Numbered from the stretch's first letter, positions 43,465 through 52,612 are shown. The stretch is DNA of 64,000 nt from Algoriphagus sp. PAP.12 (GCF_026652115.1 NZ_JAPPSQ010000002.1:1-64000); one strand, 5' to 3'. The notes: generated by a model not told the origin, from the letters alone. Made by a program: numbers and translations.

Positions 43465-45003
43465 TTAATGGACATTGCCCATTAGCTTCTTTATAAATGG
43501 TGAGGCTAAAAGCACTAAAGCTCCAGCTCCCAAGGCATATTTTGCAATCAATAAGAATCCGTCAGTATAAATTGATAAGGTATCAAAACCTCCGATATTC
43601 TTTTCGGTACTTTCAATCGCCAACTGTTTTCCAATAAATCCTACTACTTGGAAAGCGAAAGCAGAAGATAGGAACCAAACCCCCATCATAAAGGCCACAA
43701 TTCGCTTTGGAGATAGATCTGTAATCTTGGAAAGCCCCACTGGAGACATAAACAACTCCCCAATAGACAGTAAGAAGTACATCAATAACAAATAAGTGAA
43801 CGGTACCAATCCAGACTCATTTGCAGAGTTTCCACTTATTGCCAATACATAAAAGCTGATACCCGCTATCACTAAACCCAAGCCAAATTTGTAAGGAGTT
43901 CTTGGGTTCAGATTCTTTTTAGAAAGGTTAGTCCAAAGCATTGAAATCGGAATTGCCAAAATAATGATCCACATGGAGTTCAGGGAATTCGTCTGGGAAG
44001 CAGACATAATACCTTCCAAATCCACATTTCTTGACGCAAACAAAGTAATTACACTTCCTGAAAGCTCATGGAAGCCCCAGAAAATCGTCATAAAGAAGGT
44101 GATCAACACAGCTACAAAAAGCTTTTTCCTTTCGTCAGCTGTCGCCTGAAACATGATATATCCCAAATAAGATAAGATACCAACACCAACCAATTTGAAT
44201 ATGACATTCACGATATTTTGATCACCGAAGAAGGTTCCTTCAGCTCCCAAGGCTTTGTAAGAAGAAAGCAAGAAAGCCACAGCAGGCACAGCCAAAACAG
44301 AAATAATAGGGATCATATATCTGATCTTAACTCCCAACAGCTTTTCATCTATAGAGCTATTAACAGGAGGCAATCCCCTTTCTCCAAAAACTCCATTTTT
44401 GATACCGCTCCAAAAGAAAATCAAACCTGAAAGCATACCGAATCCTGCCAAAGCAAAACCATAATGCCAGCCATAAGTAGCTGCCAACCAGCCACAAAGA
44501 AGTGGAGCAATCCATCCGCCAATATTGATCCCCATATAAAAGATGGTAAAGCCTGAATCTTTACGAGAATCTCCATCTGGGTAAAGTGTTCCTACAAAAG
44601 TTGAAATATTCGGTTTGAAATAGCCATTACCCACGATGATGAAGGATAGGGCAAGAAAAAAGGCCACATCGTTTTCTATCGCTAAAACAAAATGGCCTAT
44701 TGACATCAGGATACCACCCAAGAAAATGGAGTTTCTCATTCCCAGAACCTTATCTGAGATCCTACCTCCAATGACTGTAGATGCATAAACTAGGGATCCA
44801 TAAGATGCATAAACTGCTGCAGTGGCATAATCTCTATCCGCTAATGCTTCGAATATGACATCCACCATATAGAGTGTGAGCAATGCCCGCATTCCATAAA
44901 AACTGAATCTCTCCCACAGCTCTGCAAAGAACAAATAAAATAATCCCTTAGGATGTCCAAAAATAGTTGGCTCGTCCTGTACGGGGTTGACTGTATTTTC
45001 CAA
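43465..45003 (-). CDS. peptide MFS transporter (POT/PTR family)
   Basis: A 512-aa inner-membrane transporter with about 14 helices. The POT signature is AELWERFSFYGMRALLTLYM near residues 27-46, with the ExxER-type motif, and GNGYFKPNISTFVGTLYP is the second family signature. It imports di- and tripeptides with protons. The start is TTG: a stop codon lies directly upstream in frame and the first signature is too close to the N-terminus to allow an internal ATG. The POT domain is otherwise complete. Confidence 0.93.
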   Translation of the reverse strand: MENTVNPVQDEPTIFGHPKGLFYLFFAELWERFSFYGMRALLTLYMVDVIFEALADRDYATAAVYASYGSLVYASTVIGGRISDKVLGMRNSIFLGGILMSIGHFVLAIENDVAFFLALSFIIVGNGYFKPNISTFVGTLYPDGDSRKDSGFTIFYMGINIGGWIAPLLCGWLAATYGWHYGFALAGFGMLSGLIFFWSGIKNGVFGERGLPPVNSSIDEKLLGVKIRYMIPIISVLAVPAVAFLLSSYKALGAEGTFFGDQNIVNVIFKLVGVGILSYLGYIMFQATADERKKLFVAVLITFFMTIFWGFHELSGSVITLFASRNVDLEGIMSASQTNSLNSMWIIILAIPISMLWTNLSKKNLNPRTPYKFGLGLVIAGISFYVLAISGNSANESGLVPFTYLLLMYFLLSIGELFMSPVGLSKITDLSPKRIVAFMMGVWFLSSAFAFQVVGFIGKQLAIESTEKNIGGFDTLSIYTDGFLLIAKYALGAGALVLLASPFIKKLMGNVH

Positions 45004-45213
45004 TTAATCTCTGATTTAGGTGTATATAATTTCACAATGATAAAAGAAAATGACAGGTTCTTCAAAAAGCTTTCTTTTAAATGGCTTTTAAAAGCTTCAA
45101 AAAACAGGAATATTGAGGGAAAAATATGAGGAAAATCAGCTATTAAAATGGTATCCCAAATAAAAGATGGAATTTTCTTCGTAATCGATTGAAAAGCGAA
45201 ATTTTAAACATTT

Positions 45214-45247
45214 TTTGTTTTCTATTGGAACCTTTTACCTAATTTTG
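45214..45247 (+). promoter_or_regulatory. pckA promoter
   Basis: TTTG (45214-45217), a 22-bp spacer and TAATTTTG (45240-45247), an exact TAnnTTTG match, 35 bp before the pckA ATG. Confidence 0.65.
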
Positions 45248-45282
45248 GGCAGACAATTTTCAGTTTGTAAACCCAAATATTT

Positions 45283-46884
45283 ATGCAGGATTTAGCTCTG
45301 GATATCCAGACCTCTCCTTTGAGTTACCTCGACTTGGAAACAAGTGGAAAAATTCATTTCAACCTTCCTCCGGCAGAGTTGGTTGAGCATGCTTTAGCCA
45401 GAAAAGAAGGAAGCCTTACCTCAACAGGAGCCTTGATGGCAGATACAGGTAAGTTTACCGGTAGATCTCCAAAAGACCGCTACATCGTGAAAGATGAAAA
45501 AACATCCGATGCAGTTTGGTGGGGAGATATCAACATCCCCTTTGATGGTGAAAAGTTTGATCAGCTTCTAGAAAAAATGAAAGCCTTCTTACAGGATAAA
45601 GATCTATTCGTAAGAGATGCTTTTGCTGGAGCAGATCCTGAACACCGACTAAACATTCGAGTGATCAACACCTTGGCTTGGCATAATTTATTTTGCCACA
45701 ACATGTTCTTAAGACCTGAACAAGAAGAGTTAAGTCAATTTATTCAGGACTTTACCATCATTTGCGCTCCCGATTTCAAAGCGGACCCAGTGACTGATGG
45801 TACCAAAAACTCGAATTTCGCAATTCTGAATCTTTCCAAAAGAATGATCCTGATTGGCGGAACTGGCTATGCAGGTGAAATGAAAAAGGGTATTTTTTCA
45901 GTCTTGAACTTTATCCTGCCTCATGAGAAAAATGTTCTATCCATGCATTGCTCTGCCAATGTGGGAAAAGACGACGATACAGCGATTTTCTTCGGTCTTT
46001 CCGGAACTGGAAAAACAACCCTTTCTGCAGATCCTAATAGAAATTTGATTGGTGATGATGAACATGGATGGACTGAAACCGGTGTGTTCAACTTTGAAGG
46101 AGGATGCTATGCGAAAGTCATTGATTTGACCCGTGAAAAAGAACCAGAGATTTGGGATGCGATCCGATTTGGATCTGTGGTAGAAAATACGTGCTTTAAG
46201 CCTGGAACTAGAGAAGTGGATTATGAGAATGGATCAGTTACTGAAAACACCAGAACTGCCTACCCTATCCATTATATTCCAAATGCTCAGTTGCCATCAA
46301 TGGCAGGAATTCCAAAAAACATTTTCTTCCTCACCGCTGATGCTTTTGGAGTTATTCCGCCTATTTCAAAATTAAATAAGAGTCAGGCCATGTATCATTT
46401 CATTTCAGGTTACACTGCTAAAGTTGCAGGAACTGAAATGGGTATCACTGAACCCAAATTGACCTTTTCCGCTTGTTTTGGAGCCGCTTTTCTACCACTT
46501 CACCCAACTGAGTATGCTACTCTTTTTGGTGAAAAAATGGAGAAGTATGATACCAATGTATGGCTGATCAATACCGGCTGGACTGGTGGTCCATATGGGA
46601 TTGGTTCCAGAATGAAACTTGCCTATACCAGAGCTATGATTACGGCAGCATTGGAAGGAAAATTAGATGAGGTAGAGCTCAAGACTCATCAAATATTTGG
46701 AGTTCAGGTTCCACAGACCTGTCCGTCTGTTCCAGCTGAAGTACTTAATCCTCGTAGCACTTGGTCTGACCCCTCAGCATATGATAAACAGGCTCATGAA
46801 TTGGCGCTTGCTTTTGTGAAAAACTTCAAACAATTTGAATCTTATGCATCTGAAGAAATATTGAAAGGGGCACCAAATCCCTAA
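45283..46884 (+). CDS. pckA: phosphoenolpyruvate carboxykinase (ATP)
   Basis: A 533-aa cytoplasmic enzyme that makes phosphoenolpyruvate, CO2 and ADP from oxaloacetate and ATP, the entry to gluconeogenesis. The kinase loop GLSGTGKTTLS begins near residue 238, LIGDDEHGW provides the metal-binding acid, and FTGRSPKDRYIV and NTGWTGGPYGIGSRM are conserved substrate-binding segments. Length is normal. Own promoter (TTTG-N22-TAATTTTG) and terminator. Probably induced on non-sugar carbon, in line with the peptide and amino-acid genes nearby; this is inference. Confidence 0.97.
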   Translation: MQDLALDIQTSPLSYLDLETSGKIHFNLPPAELVEHALARKEGSLTSTGALMADTGKFTGRSPKDRYIVKDEKTSDAVWWGDINIPFDGEKFDQLLEKMKAFLQDKDLFVRDAFAGADPEHRLNIRVINTLAWHNLFCHNMFLRPEQEELSQFIQDFTIICAPDFKADPVTDGTKNSNFAILNLSKRMILIGGTGYAGEMKKGIFSVLNFILPHEKNVLSMHCSANVGKDDDTAIFFGLSGTGKTTLSADPNRNLIGDDEHGWTETGVFNFEGGCYAKVIDLTREKEPEIWDAIRFGSVVENTCFKPGTREVDYENGSVTENTRTAYPIHYIPNAQLPSMAGIPKNIFFLTADAFGVIPPISKLNKSQAMYHFISGYTAKVAGTEMGITEPKLTFSACFGAAFLPLHPTEYATLFGEKMEKYDTNVWLINTGWTGGPYGIGSRMKLAYTRAMITAALEGKLDEVELKTHQIFGVQVPQTCPSVPAEVLNPRSTWSDPSAYDKQAHELALAFVKNFKQFESYASEEILKGAPNP

Positions 46885-46908
46885 AAAATACTAACCCAAA
46901 ATTAACCT

Positions 46909-46938
46909 AGGCCTACTTTTTTTGAAGTAGGCTTTTTT
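46909..46938 (+). terminator. pckA terminator
   Basis: AGGCCTACTT / AAGTAGGCTT imperfect-to-perfect stem with a short T-rich loop and a trailing T-run. Confidence 0.85.
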
Positions 46939-47063
46939 AATAAAAATCATAAGACCCTTATTTCTAGTCCATAAGCACAAATTACTGGTTCCGGGAGAAA
47001 AAATATATCCAATAATATCATCAGAAAGAAATAGTTACAGGACAAAAAATTCCTAGAAAAGTA

Positions 47064-47071
47064 TAATTTTG
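47064..47071 (+). promoter_or_regulatory. promoter -7 element of the cyclophilin gene
   Basis: TAATTTTG, a TAnnTTTG match, 35 bp before the ATG at 47106. The -33 box is not clear. Confidence 0.5.
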
Positions 47072-47105
47072 CCATCCTTATAAATATAGATTAAGTGCAT
47101 AGCCT

Positions 47106-47543
47106 ATGAAAACTGCAGAAATTATTACCGAAAAGGGAACCATGAAAGTGGAGTTTTATGAAAATGATGCTCCGAATACCGTCAAAAACTTTGTAGATCT
47201 TTCCAAAAAAGGATTTTATGATGGACTTACTTTCCACAGAGTGATTCCAAACTTTGTGATTCAAGGCGGTTGCCCAATCGGAAATGGCGCAGGTGGACCT
47301 GGATATAAAATTGATTGTGAGTTGACTGGTGGAAACCAATATCACGATCGTGGAGTACTTTCAATGGCTCATGCAGGTAGAAATACCGGAGGTTCTCAAT
47401 TTTTCATCTGTCATAGCAGAGACAATACTGCACACTTGGATAGAAATCATACTTGCTTTGGAAAAGTCGTAGAAGGACTAGAAGTCATTGACGCAATAAG
47501 AGCAGGTGATGTAATCGAAAAGATTGTAATTAGCGAAGACTAA
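47106..47543 (+). CDS. cyclophilin-type peptidyl-prolyl isomerase
   Basis: A 145-aa cyclophilin. The catalytic segment [13 protein letters not shown] holds the active-site Arg, Phe and Gln; [10 protein letters not shown] and [15 protein letters not shown] are also diagnostic. No signal peptide, so it should be cytoplasmic, unlike some family members. It speeds cis-trans isomerisation of X-Pro bonds in folding proteins. Single gene with a strong terminator. Confidence 0.95.
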   Translation: MKTAEIITEKGTMKVEFYENDAPNTVKNFVDLSKKGFYDGLTFHRVIPNFVIQGGCPIGNGAGGPGYKIDCELTGGNQYHDRGVLSMAHAGRNTGGSQFFICHSRDNTAHLDRNHTCFGKVVEGLEVIDAIRAGDVIEKIVISED

Positions 47544-47547
47544 AATT

Positions 47548-47575
47548 AGGCCCCTCTCGAAGGGGCTTTTTTTTT
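47548..47575 (+). terminator. cyclophilin-gene terminator
   Basis: AGGCCCCT-CTCGA-AGGGGCTT stem-loop followed by eight T residues. Confidence 0.9.
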
Positions 47576-47629
47576 AACAATTCTTGGAATAGTTATTGCG
47601 TTTTGGGCTTTCCCACTAAGTATGTAGCT

Positions 47630-48229
47630 ATGAAAAGAATTTATTTATTGTTTATACTTTTCCCACTTTTACCCATTCTGGGGAATGCTCAGCATTACGG
47701 CAACTCACTAGGAATCCGTCTTGGAAATAATGATTTAGGCAGAACAGTTGGACTAACATTCCAACAGAGAATTTCTAAAAGAGGGACTTTAGAAGGGATT
47801 CTTCAGTCAGATTTTTCAACAAATACTACGGCTCACTTACTTTACGAATTCCATCGTCCTCTCCTTTCAAAAAGGCTAAATTACTACTACGGTGCAGGAA
47901 TTTCCTTTGGAAGCGAAGAAAGCTTTATAAAGGACGAAACCCGAAAGGAAATCATCCAAACCTATGGAAATAGAACCATGGGAACTGATTTCATACTTGG
48001 ATTGGAATTGACACTACTCAAAACTGTGATTGCATTTGATTACAAGCCCAATATCAACATTGTTGGAAGAGAAGAGTTTTTCCGTGGTCAAGCAGGCGTT
48101 TCAGTACGAATGGTCTTATTGGATAGAAAAACACAAAAGAAGCGTCAAAGACAGCGTAGAAGAGCTAATAATCAAAAGGACCAAGTGCCTTTCGATCAAA
48201 AACTTAAATCAATTTTTGAAAAGAAATAG
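47630..48229 (+). CDS. predicted outer-membrane beta-barrel protein
   Basis: A 199-aa protein with a signal peptide ending LGNAQ. Amphipathic strands follow (HYGNSLGIRLGN, GRTVGLTFQQRI, LNYYYGAGISFG, GTDFILGLELTLL), as in small outer-membrane barrels. An unusual feature is the C-terminal tail, with a run of Lys, Arg and Gln (about residues 165-182), which would lie in the periplasm. The ATG at 47630 is preferred over an earlier one at 47603 because it gives a clean signal peptide. It ends one base from the convergent trmH gene. Confidence 0.65.
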   Translation: MKRIYLLFILFPLLPILGNAQHYGNSLGIRLGNNDLGRTVGLTFQQRISKRGTLEGILQSDFSTNTTAHLLYEFHRPLLSKRLNYYYGAGISFGSEESFIKDETRKEIIQTYGNRTMGTDFILGLELTLLKTVIAFDYKPNINIVGREEFFRGQAGVSVRMVLLDRKTQKKRQRQRRRANNQKDQVPFDQKLKSIFEKK

Positions 48230-48230
48230 C

Positions 48231-48929
48231 TTATTTGTTCTTTGAATCCCAATACATCTTTTCATGAAGCTTAGAACGCTTCACAATTTGTCTGTACCAC
48301 TTTAGTCTCAATTGCTGCTTTTCTTCATCAGTAAGGTAAAAACCTTTAGGAAGGCTTTCTTTAGCTTTTCTCACCAGATCATAAAGAAAAATGGAAGCAG
48401 ATACAGATATATTAAAGCTTTCTGTAAAACCCAACATTGGAATATGTACTAATCCATCTGCTTGATCTCTCACATCCTCGCTTACACCTTCATGTTCATT
48501 CCCAAAGACCAAAGCGGTTTTCTGATTAGGATCTAAATCATAAATTGAAACTGAATCTGCATTTGGACTGGTAGCCAGAATTTTATACCCTTTAGATTTA
48601 AGAGAATTGAAACAATCTTTCACTGCATTACCAGCAGGAGAAAAATACTTATGGATATCAACCCACTCGGAAGCTCCACGGGTTACATAAGGATTTATTT
48701 TGTATTGATTGGTCTTTTCAACCACATGAATATCCTGAAGCCCAAAGCAATCACAGGTTCTCAATACCGCACTGGCATTGTGTGGTTTGTAGATATCTTC
48801 TAAAACCACAGTAAAATGGCGGGTTCTATCTTCCAGAACCCGTTCCATCACTGATTTTTTGTGATCCGTTATGTACTGGCCTAAATAATCCAGTAATCCC
48901 TGATCTATTGGGCCATTTTCATAATTCAT
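48231..48929 (-). CDS. TrmH-like tRNA (guanosine-2'-O)-methyltransferase
   Basis: A 232-aa SPOUT-class methyltransferase. The SAM-binding knot is formed by ALVFGNEHEGVSEDV and FTESFNISVSASIFLYDL; VVLEDIYKPHNASAVLRTCDCFG is the N-terminal motif containing the Asn of motif 1. Family members methylate G18 in the tRNA D-loop. I use the ATG at 48929; the frame opens at 48977 within the end of parC. It follows parC by 19 bp and is probably co-transcribed. Confidence 0.88.
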   Translation of the reverse strand: MNYENGPIDQGLLDYLGQYITDHKKSVMERVLEDRTRHFTVVLEDIYKPHNASAVLRTCDCFGLQDIHVVEKTNQYKINPYVTRGASEWVDIHKYFSPAGNAVKDCFNSLKSKGYKILATSPNADSVSIYDLDPNQKTALVFGNEHEGVSEDVRDQADGLVHIPMLGFTESFNISVSASIFLYDLVRKAKESLPKGFYLTDEEKQQLRLKWYRQIVKRSKLHEKMYWDSKNK

Positions 48930-48948
48930 AATCAATGGTCTTGGGCTT

Positions 48949-51567
48949 TCAAAAGAGTCCCAACTGTTCTTCATCATCGTTCTTCGGCGAAAGGTCGATG
49001 GTGCTACCTACTTCCAGATCTTCATCATCGGAAGCCTCACTCCCGTCTCCCTCTCCTTTTTCTTCGGTGGGTGCTTTCTCCGGAACAATCAGACTAACCT
49101 CTTTGACATCATAGGTACTCAATTTATTTCCCATGGCCTTCCAGCCTTTGACATCAATAATCATGTCCAGATCGTATTCCAAAGTTTCTTCCTCCTTTCC
49201 TTTCAAAACGCGGGCCATTACCTGTGGCTGTTTTTCAGAAGAAATCAATTTCAAATAAGAAGAGCGGTGGTCTGTTATAAAGTTAAATTTCTTGTTGAGT
49301 GAAGTCGTTTCAATCATAAACCGCTTCACGTAATATGTTTTACTTCCTCCATCATAGTAGACGGCCGAAAGTACATTCTCAGGCTCAAATTTCTCAATCA
49401 AAAGGACATCTTTAGGCTCATAGCGATTGGTCAATTCAAAATTGGTCAACTCGTAATCGCCGGATTTATAGCAAACCAAAATCTTATCTTCACCTAGGAA
49501 ATTTCCAATCAGATTTCCTCTTTGATCAGTATTCAATCTACCTACTACAGGGTCATAATAAATATCTAATCCACCCAAGGTAGAAACACCTTCCATTTTC
49601 AACTGGATTTTCCTTACTGGGTATCTGGTTAAGATATTACCCCCTGCTCCTCTTCCTTTGATCTCAATACTAGCAAACTCGAAATCAAAAACCTTAACTC
49701 TGGCCTTAGCTCCCTGAGTTAGGTAAACAGTAATGATCTCTGCCTCTCCATTTGGATTGGCAGTCAGATAAAGCGTCTTAGAGCCTTTAGTTCCCTTAGT
49801 CAGATCATATTCTTTATCTCGAGTAACACCTCCCGGCTGGAATCTTTTCACCATGGCTCTACCGGAAGTTCCATCCAGATAAATCATATTGAAAGTCAGT
49901 CTTTCATCTGTCTTTCTATAGATCCCTACATGAAGGATGTCTTTCCCCATGAAGTTTTTGTCCTGTATTTTGGAAACCATCATTTTACCATCCTTCCGAA
50001 TCACGATGATATCATCCAAGTCCGAACAATCACAAACAAATTCTTCTTTCTTTAGACCAAAACCGACAAAACCGTCTTTTCTGTTGACATAAAGCTTGGC
50101 ATTGTTTGCGGCTACTACAGAAGCTTGGATTGTATCGAAAGCCCTAATTTCAGTCTTTCTTTCTCTTCCTTTGCCATATTTAGCTAGCAAATTCTGATAG
50201 TACTTGATCGCGTATTCAGTCAAATGCTTCAGGTTGTAATTCACTTCCTTTAACTCCTCCTGAAGCTTTCTCATCAATTCATCAGCTTTGAAAGCATCGA
50301 ATTTGGAAATCCTTTTGATTCGGATCTCTGTCAATCGAATCAAATCATCCTGAACAATCTCACGATAAAAATCTGGCTTATAGGGCTCCAGTCCTTGATC
50401 AATCGCCTCTAAAACAGCATCCCAGGTGGTACATTCTTCAATATCTCGGTAGATCCTGTTTTCGATAAAGATTTTCTCCAAAGAAGAGAATAGCAACTTC
50501 TCCATCAACTCCGCTTTACGGATTTCAAGCTCTCTTTTCAGAAGAGCTTTTGTCTGCTTGGTATTGTATTCCAAAATCCTATTGACCGAAAGGAAAACAG
50601 GCTTGTCTTCAATAATTACACAAGCATTCGGGGAAATAGAAACTTCGCAATCCGTAAATGCATAGAGCGCATCAATCGTCACATCAGGGGAAGTTCCAGG
50701 AGCCAAATGAACCTGGATCTCTACGTCCTTCGCAGTATTGTCTACTACTTTTTTGATTTTAATCTTTCCTTTATCATTTGCTTTCAGGATAGAATCAATT
50801 AAAGAATCGGTAGTCGTACCATAAGGTATCTCTTTAATTAAAAGCGTTTTAGAGTCTTCTTCTTCAATTCTTGCTCGAACCTTTACCTTTCCACCTCTTA
50901 CTCCTTCATTGTATTCGCTGAAATCAGCCAAACCGCCAGTCAAGAAGTCTGGAAGAACATTGGTTTTATTTCCTTTTAGGATCTCGATAGACCCTTCGAT
51001 AAGTTCGATGAAATTGTGAGGGAGAATTTTAGTGGAAAGACCTACAGCGATTCCTTCAACACCTTGAGCAAGCAATAGTGGAAACTTAACAGGAAGTGTA
51101 ACAGGCTCTCTTTTTCTACCATCATAGGAAAGTTGCCACTCTGTAGTCTGTGGATTAAAAACTACTTCTAGTGCAAACTTGGAAAGTCTGGCTTCAATGT
51201 ATCGAGCTGCTGCCGCACTATCCCCTGTTCTGATATCACCCCAGTTACCTTGAGTTTCGATCAGAAGGTCCTTTTGTCCCAAATTGACAATGGCATCACC
51301 AATAGATGCGTCACCATGAGGGTGATACTGCATAGACTGACCGATGATGTTGGCTACTTTGTTGAATCTGCCATCATCCATCTCCTTCATCGCATGAAGG
51401 ATACGGCGCTGAACCGGCTTCAATCCATCCTCAATTGCAGGAACTGCACGCTCTAAAATTACATAAGAAGCATAATCCAAAAACCAATCTTTGTACATCC
51501 CGGTTACTGGAACCGAAGTGTGTAAACTGTCGTCAGATTCTTCAGGTTTGTTAGTTTCTTCGCTCAT
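48949..51567 (-). CDS. parC: DNA topoisomerase IV subunit A (GyrA/ParC family)
   Basis: An 872-aa type IIA topoisomerase breakage-reunion subunit. The catalytic tyrosine is Y123 (AAARYIEARLS). The quinolone-resistance region is QYHPHGDASIGDA (80-92). The C-terminal part from about 500 forms a beta-pinwheel, and the GyrA-box (QRRGGKG) is not present, which points to topoisomerase IV and not gyrase. The last about 50 residues are acidic. The partner subunit parE lies upstream on the same strand, separated by the SatD module. Confidence 0.92.
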   Translation of the reverse strand: MSEETNKPEESDDSLHTSVPVTGMYKDWFLDYASYVILERAVPAIEDGLKPVQRRILHAMKEMDDGRFNKVANIIGQSMQYHPHGDASIGDAIVNLGQKDLLIETQGNWGDIRTGDSAAAARYIEARLSKFALEVVFNPQTTEWQLSYDGRKREPVTLPVKFPLLLAQGVEGIAVGLSTKILPHNFIELIEGSIEILKGNKTNVLPDFLTGGLADFSEYNEGVRGGKVKVRARIEEEDSKTLLIKEIPYGTTTDSLIDSILKANDKGKIKIKKVVDNTAKDVEIQVHLAPGTSPDVTIDALYAFTDCEVSISPNACVIIEDKPVFLSVNRILEYNTKQTKALLKRELEIRKAELMEKLLFSSLEKIFIENRIYRDIEECTTWDAVLEAIDQGLEPYKPDFYREIVQDDLIRLTEIRIKRISKFDAFKADELMRKLQEELKEVNYNLKHLTEYAIKYYQNLLAKYGKGRERKTEIRAFDTIQASVVAANNAKLYVNRKDGFVGFGLKKEEFVCDCSDLDDIIVIRKDGKMMVSKIQDKNFMGKDILHVGIYRKTDERLTFNMIYLDGTSGRAMVKRFQPGGVTRDKEYDLTKGTKGSKTLYLTANPNGEAEIITVYLTQGAKARVKVFDFEFASIEIKGRGAGGNILTRYPVRKIQLKMEGVSTLGGLDIYYDPVVGRLNTDQRGNLIGNFLGEDKILVCYKSGDYELTNFELTNRYEPKDVLLIEKFEPENVLSAVYYDGGSKTYYVKRFMIETTSLNKKFNFITDHRSSYLKLISSEKQPQVMARVLKGKEEETLEYDLDMIIDVKGWKAMGNKLSTYDVKEVSLIVPEKAPTEEKGEGDGSEASDDEDLEVGSTIDLSPKNDDEEQLGLF

Positions 51568-51652
51568 TTAATTCATCCAAATTTTATAGAGGTGAACTGT
51601 CAAAATAACCACCCCCTACTGAAACCATATTTCCAATGAGAAAATAATCGTT

Positions 51653-51889
51653 TTATATTTTGTTTTCATCAGTTTTTATCCGAGTTCCTATTTTTAGTGC
51701 TCCGAATAAAACCAATCCATGGTACACCCCACTTAGCAAACATATATAGAGAAATATCCGCTCTATTACCCCATTCCACATAGGTCTTTTAGTACCGGAA
51801 TTTCCCAAATAATAGTTTCTGATTTTCCGAAAAAGAAAGTAGGTTATCAGTTCTGAAATGACATAAAACAGAATAAAATCAACTCTCAT
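51653..51889 (-). CDS. small membrane protein partner of SatD, probably truncated
   Basis: A 78-aa protein with a short hydrophobic start (residues 4-20) and a second hydrophobic segment (IERIFLYICLLSGVYHGLVLFGA, about 43-65) ending LKIGTRIKTDENKI. The gene overlaps the satD-like gene by 11 bp, so the two are translationally coupled. After the stop (TAA) the same frame stays open for 22 more codons, to 51584, reading NDYFLIGNMVSV, a plausible continuation of a membrane protein; a single nonsense change may have shortened it. I know no function for this family. Confidence 0.65.
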   Translation of the reverse strand: MRVDFILFYVISELITYFLFRKIRNYYLGNSGTKRPMWNGVIERIFLYICLLSGVYHGLVLFGALKIGTRIKTDENKI

Positions 51890-52508
51890 TCTTTACAATT
51901 ATTTCCAAAAGTCTTTTTCTCTTTTCGTATGATACAAATCCCAAAGATTTAAATCTCCTCCAAATCAAAGATTTATCCTTATCCAATTCTTCCGCCACTC
52001 TTTTGTAATCTTTACCCTGAAAATACCCGGAAATCACTTCATGATCCTTCCATTTCCAATCCTCCTGTTTCTCCAGAAGCAATCCCAAAGACAAACTTAC
52101 TTTTTCTTTGTCATGAATGTCTCCAGTCAAAACTATTCTCTCCTCCTTTACTTTCAGTTCAGTCAATGAATTTCTGACTTCTGAAAGTCCCTGCCCTAAC
52201 ATTCCAAAAGCAATCTCAGAATTAATAGGAGTAGATATTTCTCCAAATCCCAAACTATACCGAATCAAAATTGGGTATTCCAATTTCCATTTTTCTTCTT
52301 CAATCCGGACGATTATCTGAATGGATTTTTTCAAATCTTCCACTATCCCTTGGAATTCATCCCCCAAGGTGATTGTAAGTGGAGATTTTAATTGGTCTTT
52401 GTATTCCAGATTGATTTTCCCAATTAGTTTTGAGAATTCCTTTTGCAGGGAGATTGAGTCTGATTCGCTACTTCCGACAATATCCCCCATTAAAATCCAG
52501 TAATCCAT
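51879..52508 (-). CDS. SatD family protein: cyclase-like domain plus HTH
   Basis: A 209-aa SatD-family protein. The N-terminal about 125 residues read like a class III nucleotidyl-cyclase/GGDEF-type palm: GDIVGSS at 8-14 (compare the DIxGFT metal-binding motif), ITLGDEFQGI at 46-55 (second acidic motif), and IRYSLGFGEIS at 82-92 followed by GQGLSEVR. The C-terminal 45 residues form a helix-turn-helix (DYKRVAEELDKDKSLIWRRF, about 167-186). The fold relation is my inference from motif spacing; no cyclase activity has been shown by sequence. It heads a two-gene operon with a membrane protein and has an array of three operator-like dyads in its leader. Confidence 0.85.
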   Translation of the reverse strand: MDYWILMGDIVGSSESDSISLQKEFSKLIGKINLEYKDQLKSPLTITLGDEFQGIVEDLKKSIQIIVRIEEEKWKLEYPILIRYSLGFGEISTPINSEIAFGMLGQGLSEVRNSLTELKVKEERIVLTGDIHDKEKVSLSLGLLLEKQEDWKWKDHEVISGYFQGKDYKRVAEELDKDKSLIWRRFKSLGFVSYEKRKRLLEIIVKNES

Positions 52509-52539
52509 TTTCTTTTCACCTTGCTGAAGCAGTAATTTA

Positions 52540-52612
52540 TTGTATTAATTATGCAATTCCAATATTTTTGCATTTTTTATGCAATAATTTATTTATTGCA
52601 AATTTTACACAA
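52540..52612 (-). repeat. three 17-bp semi-palindromes with 28-bp period upstream of satD
   Basis: Starting points 52540, 52568 and 52596 are exactly 28 bp apart. The middle copy is a perfect dyad, TTGCAT-TTTTT-ATGCAA (plus strand). The other two are TTGTATTAATTATGCAA and TTGCAAATTTTACACAA, which keep the outer TTG...CAA. The set begins one base after the parE stop and ends 31 bp before the satD start, so it fills the whole intergenic region. Likely operators for an oligomeric regulator, quite possibly SatD through its HTH. Confidence 0.7.

Noticed and set aside
52540..52612. Repeat array considered as a CRISPR array
   Set aside because: Only three 17-bp imperfect repeats with 11-bp gaps, A/T-rich dyads, and no cas gene nearby; fits operators much better.
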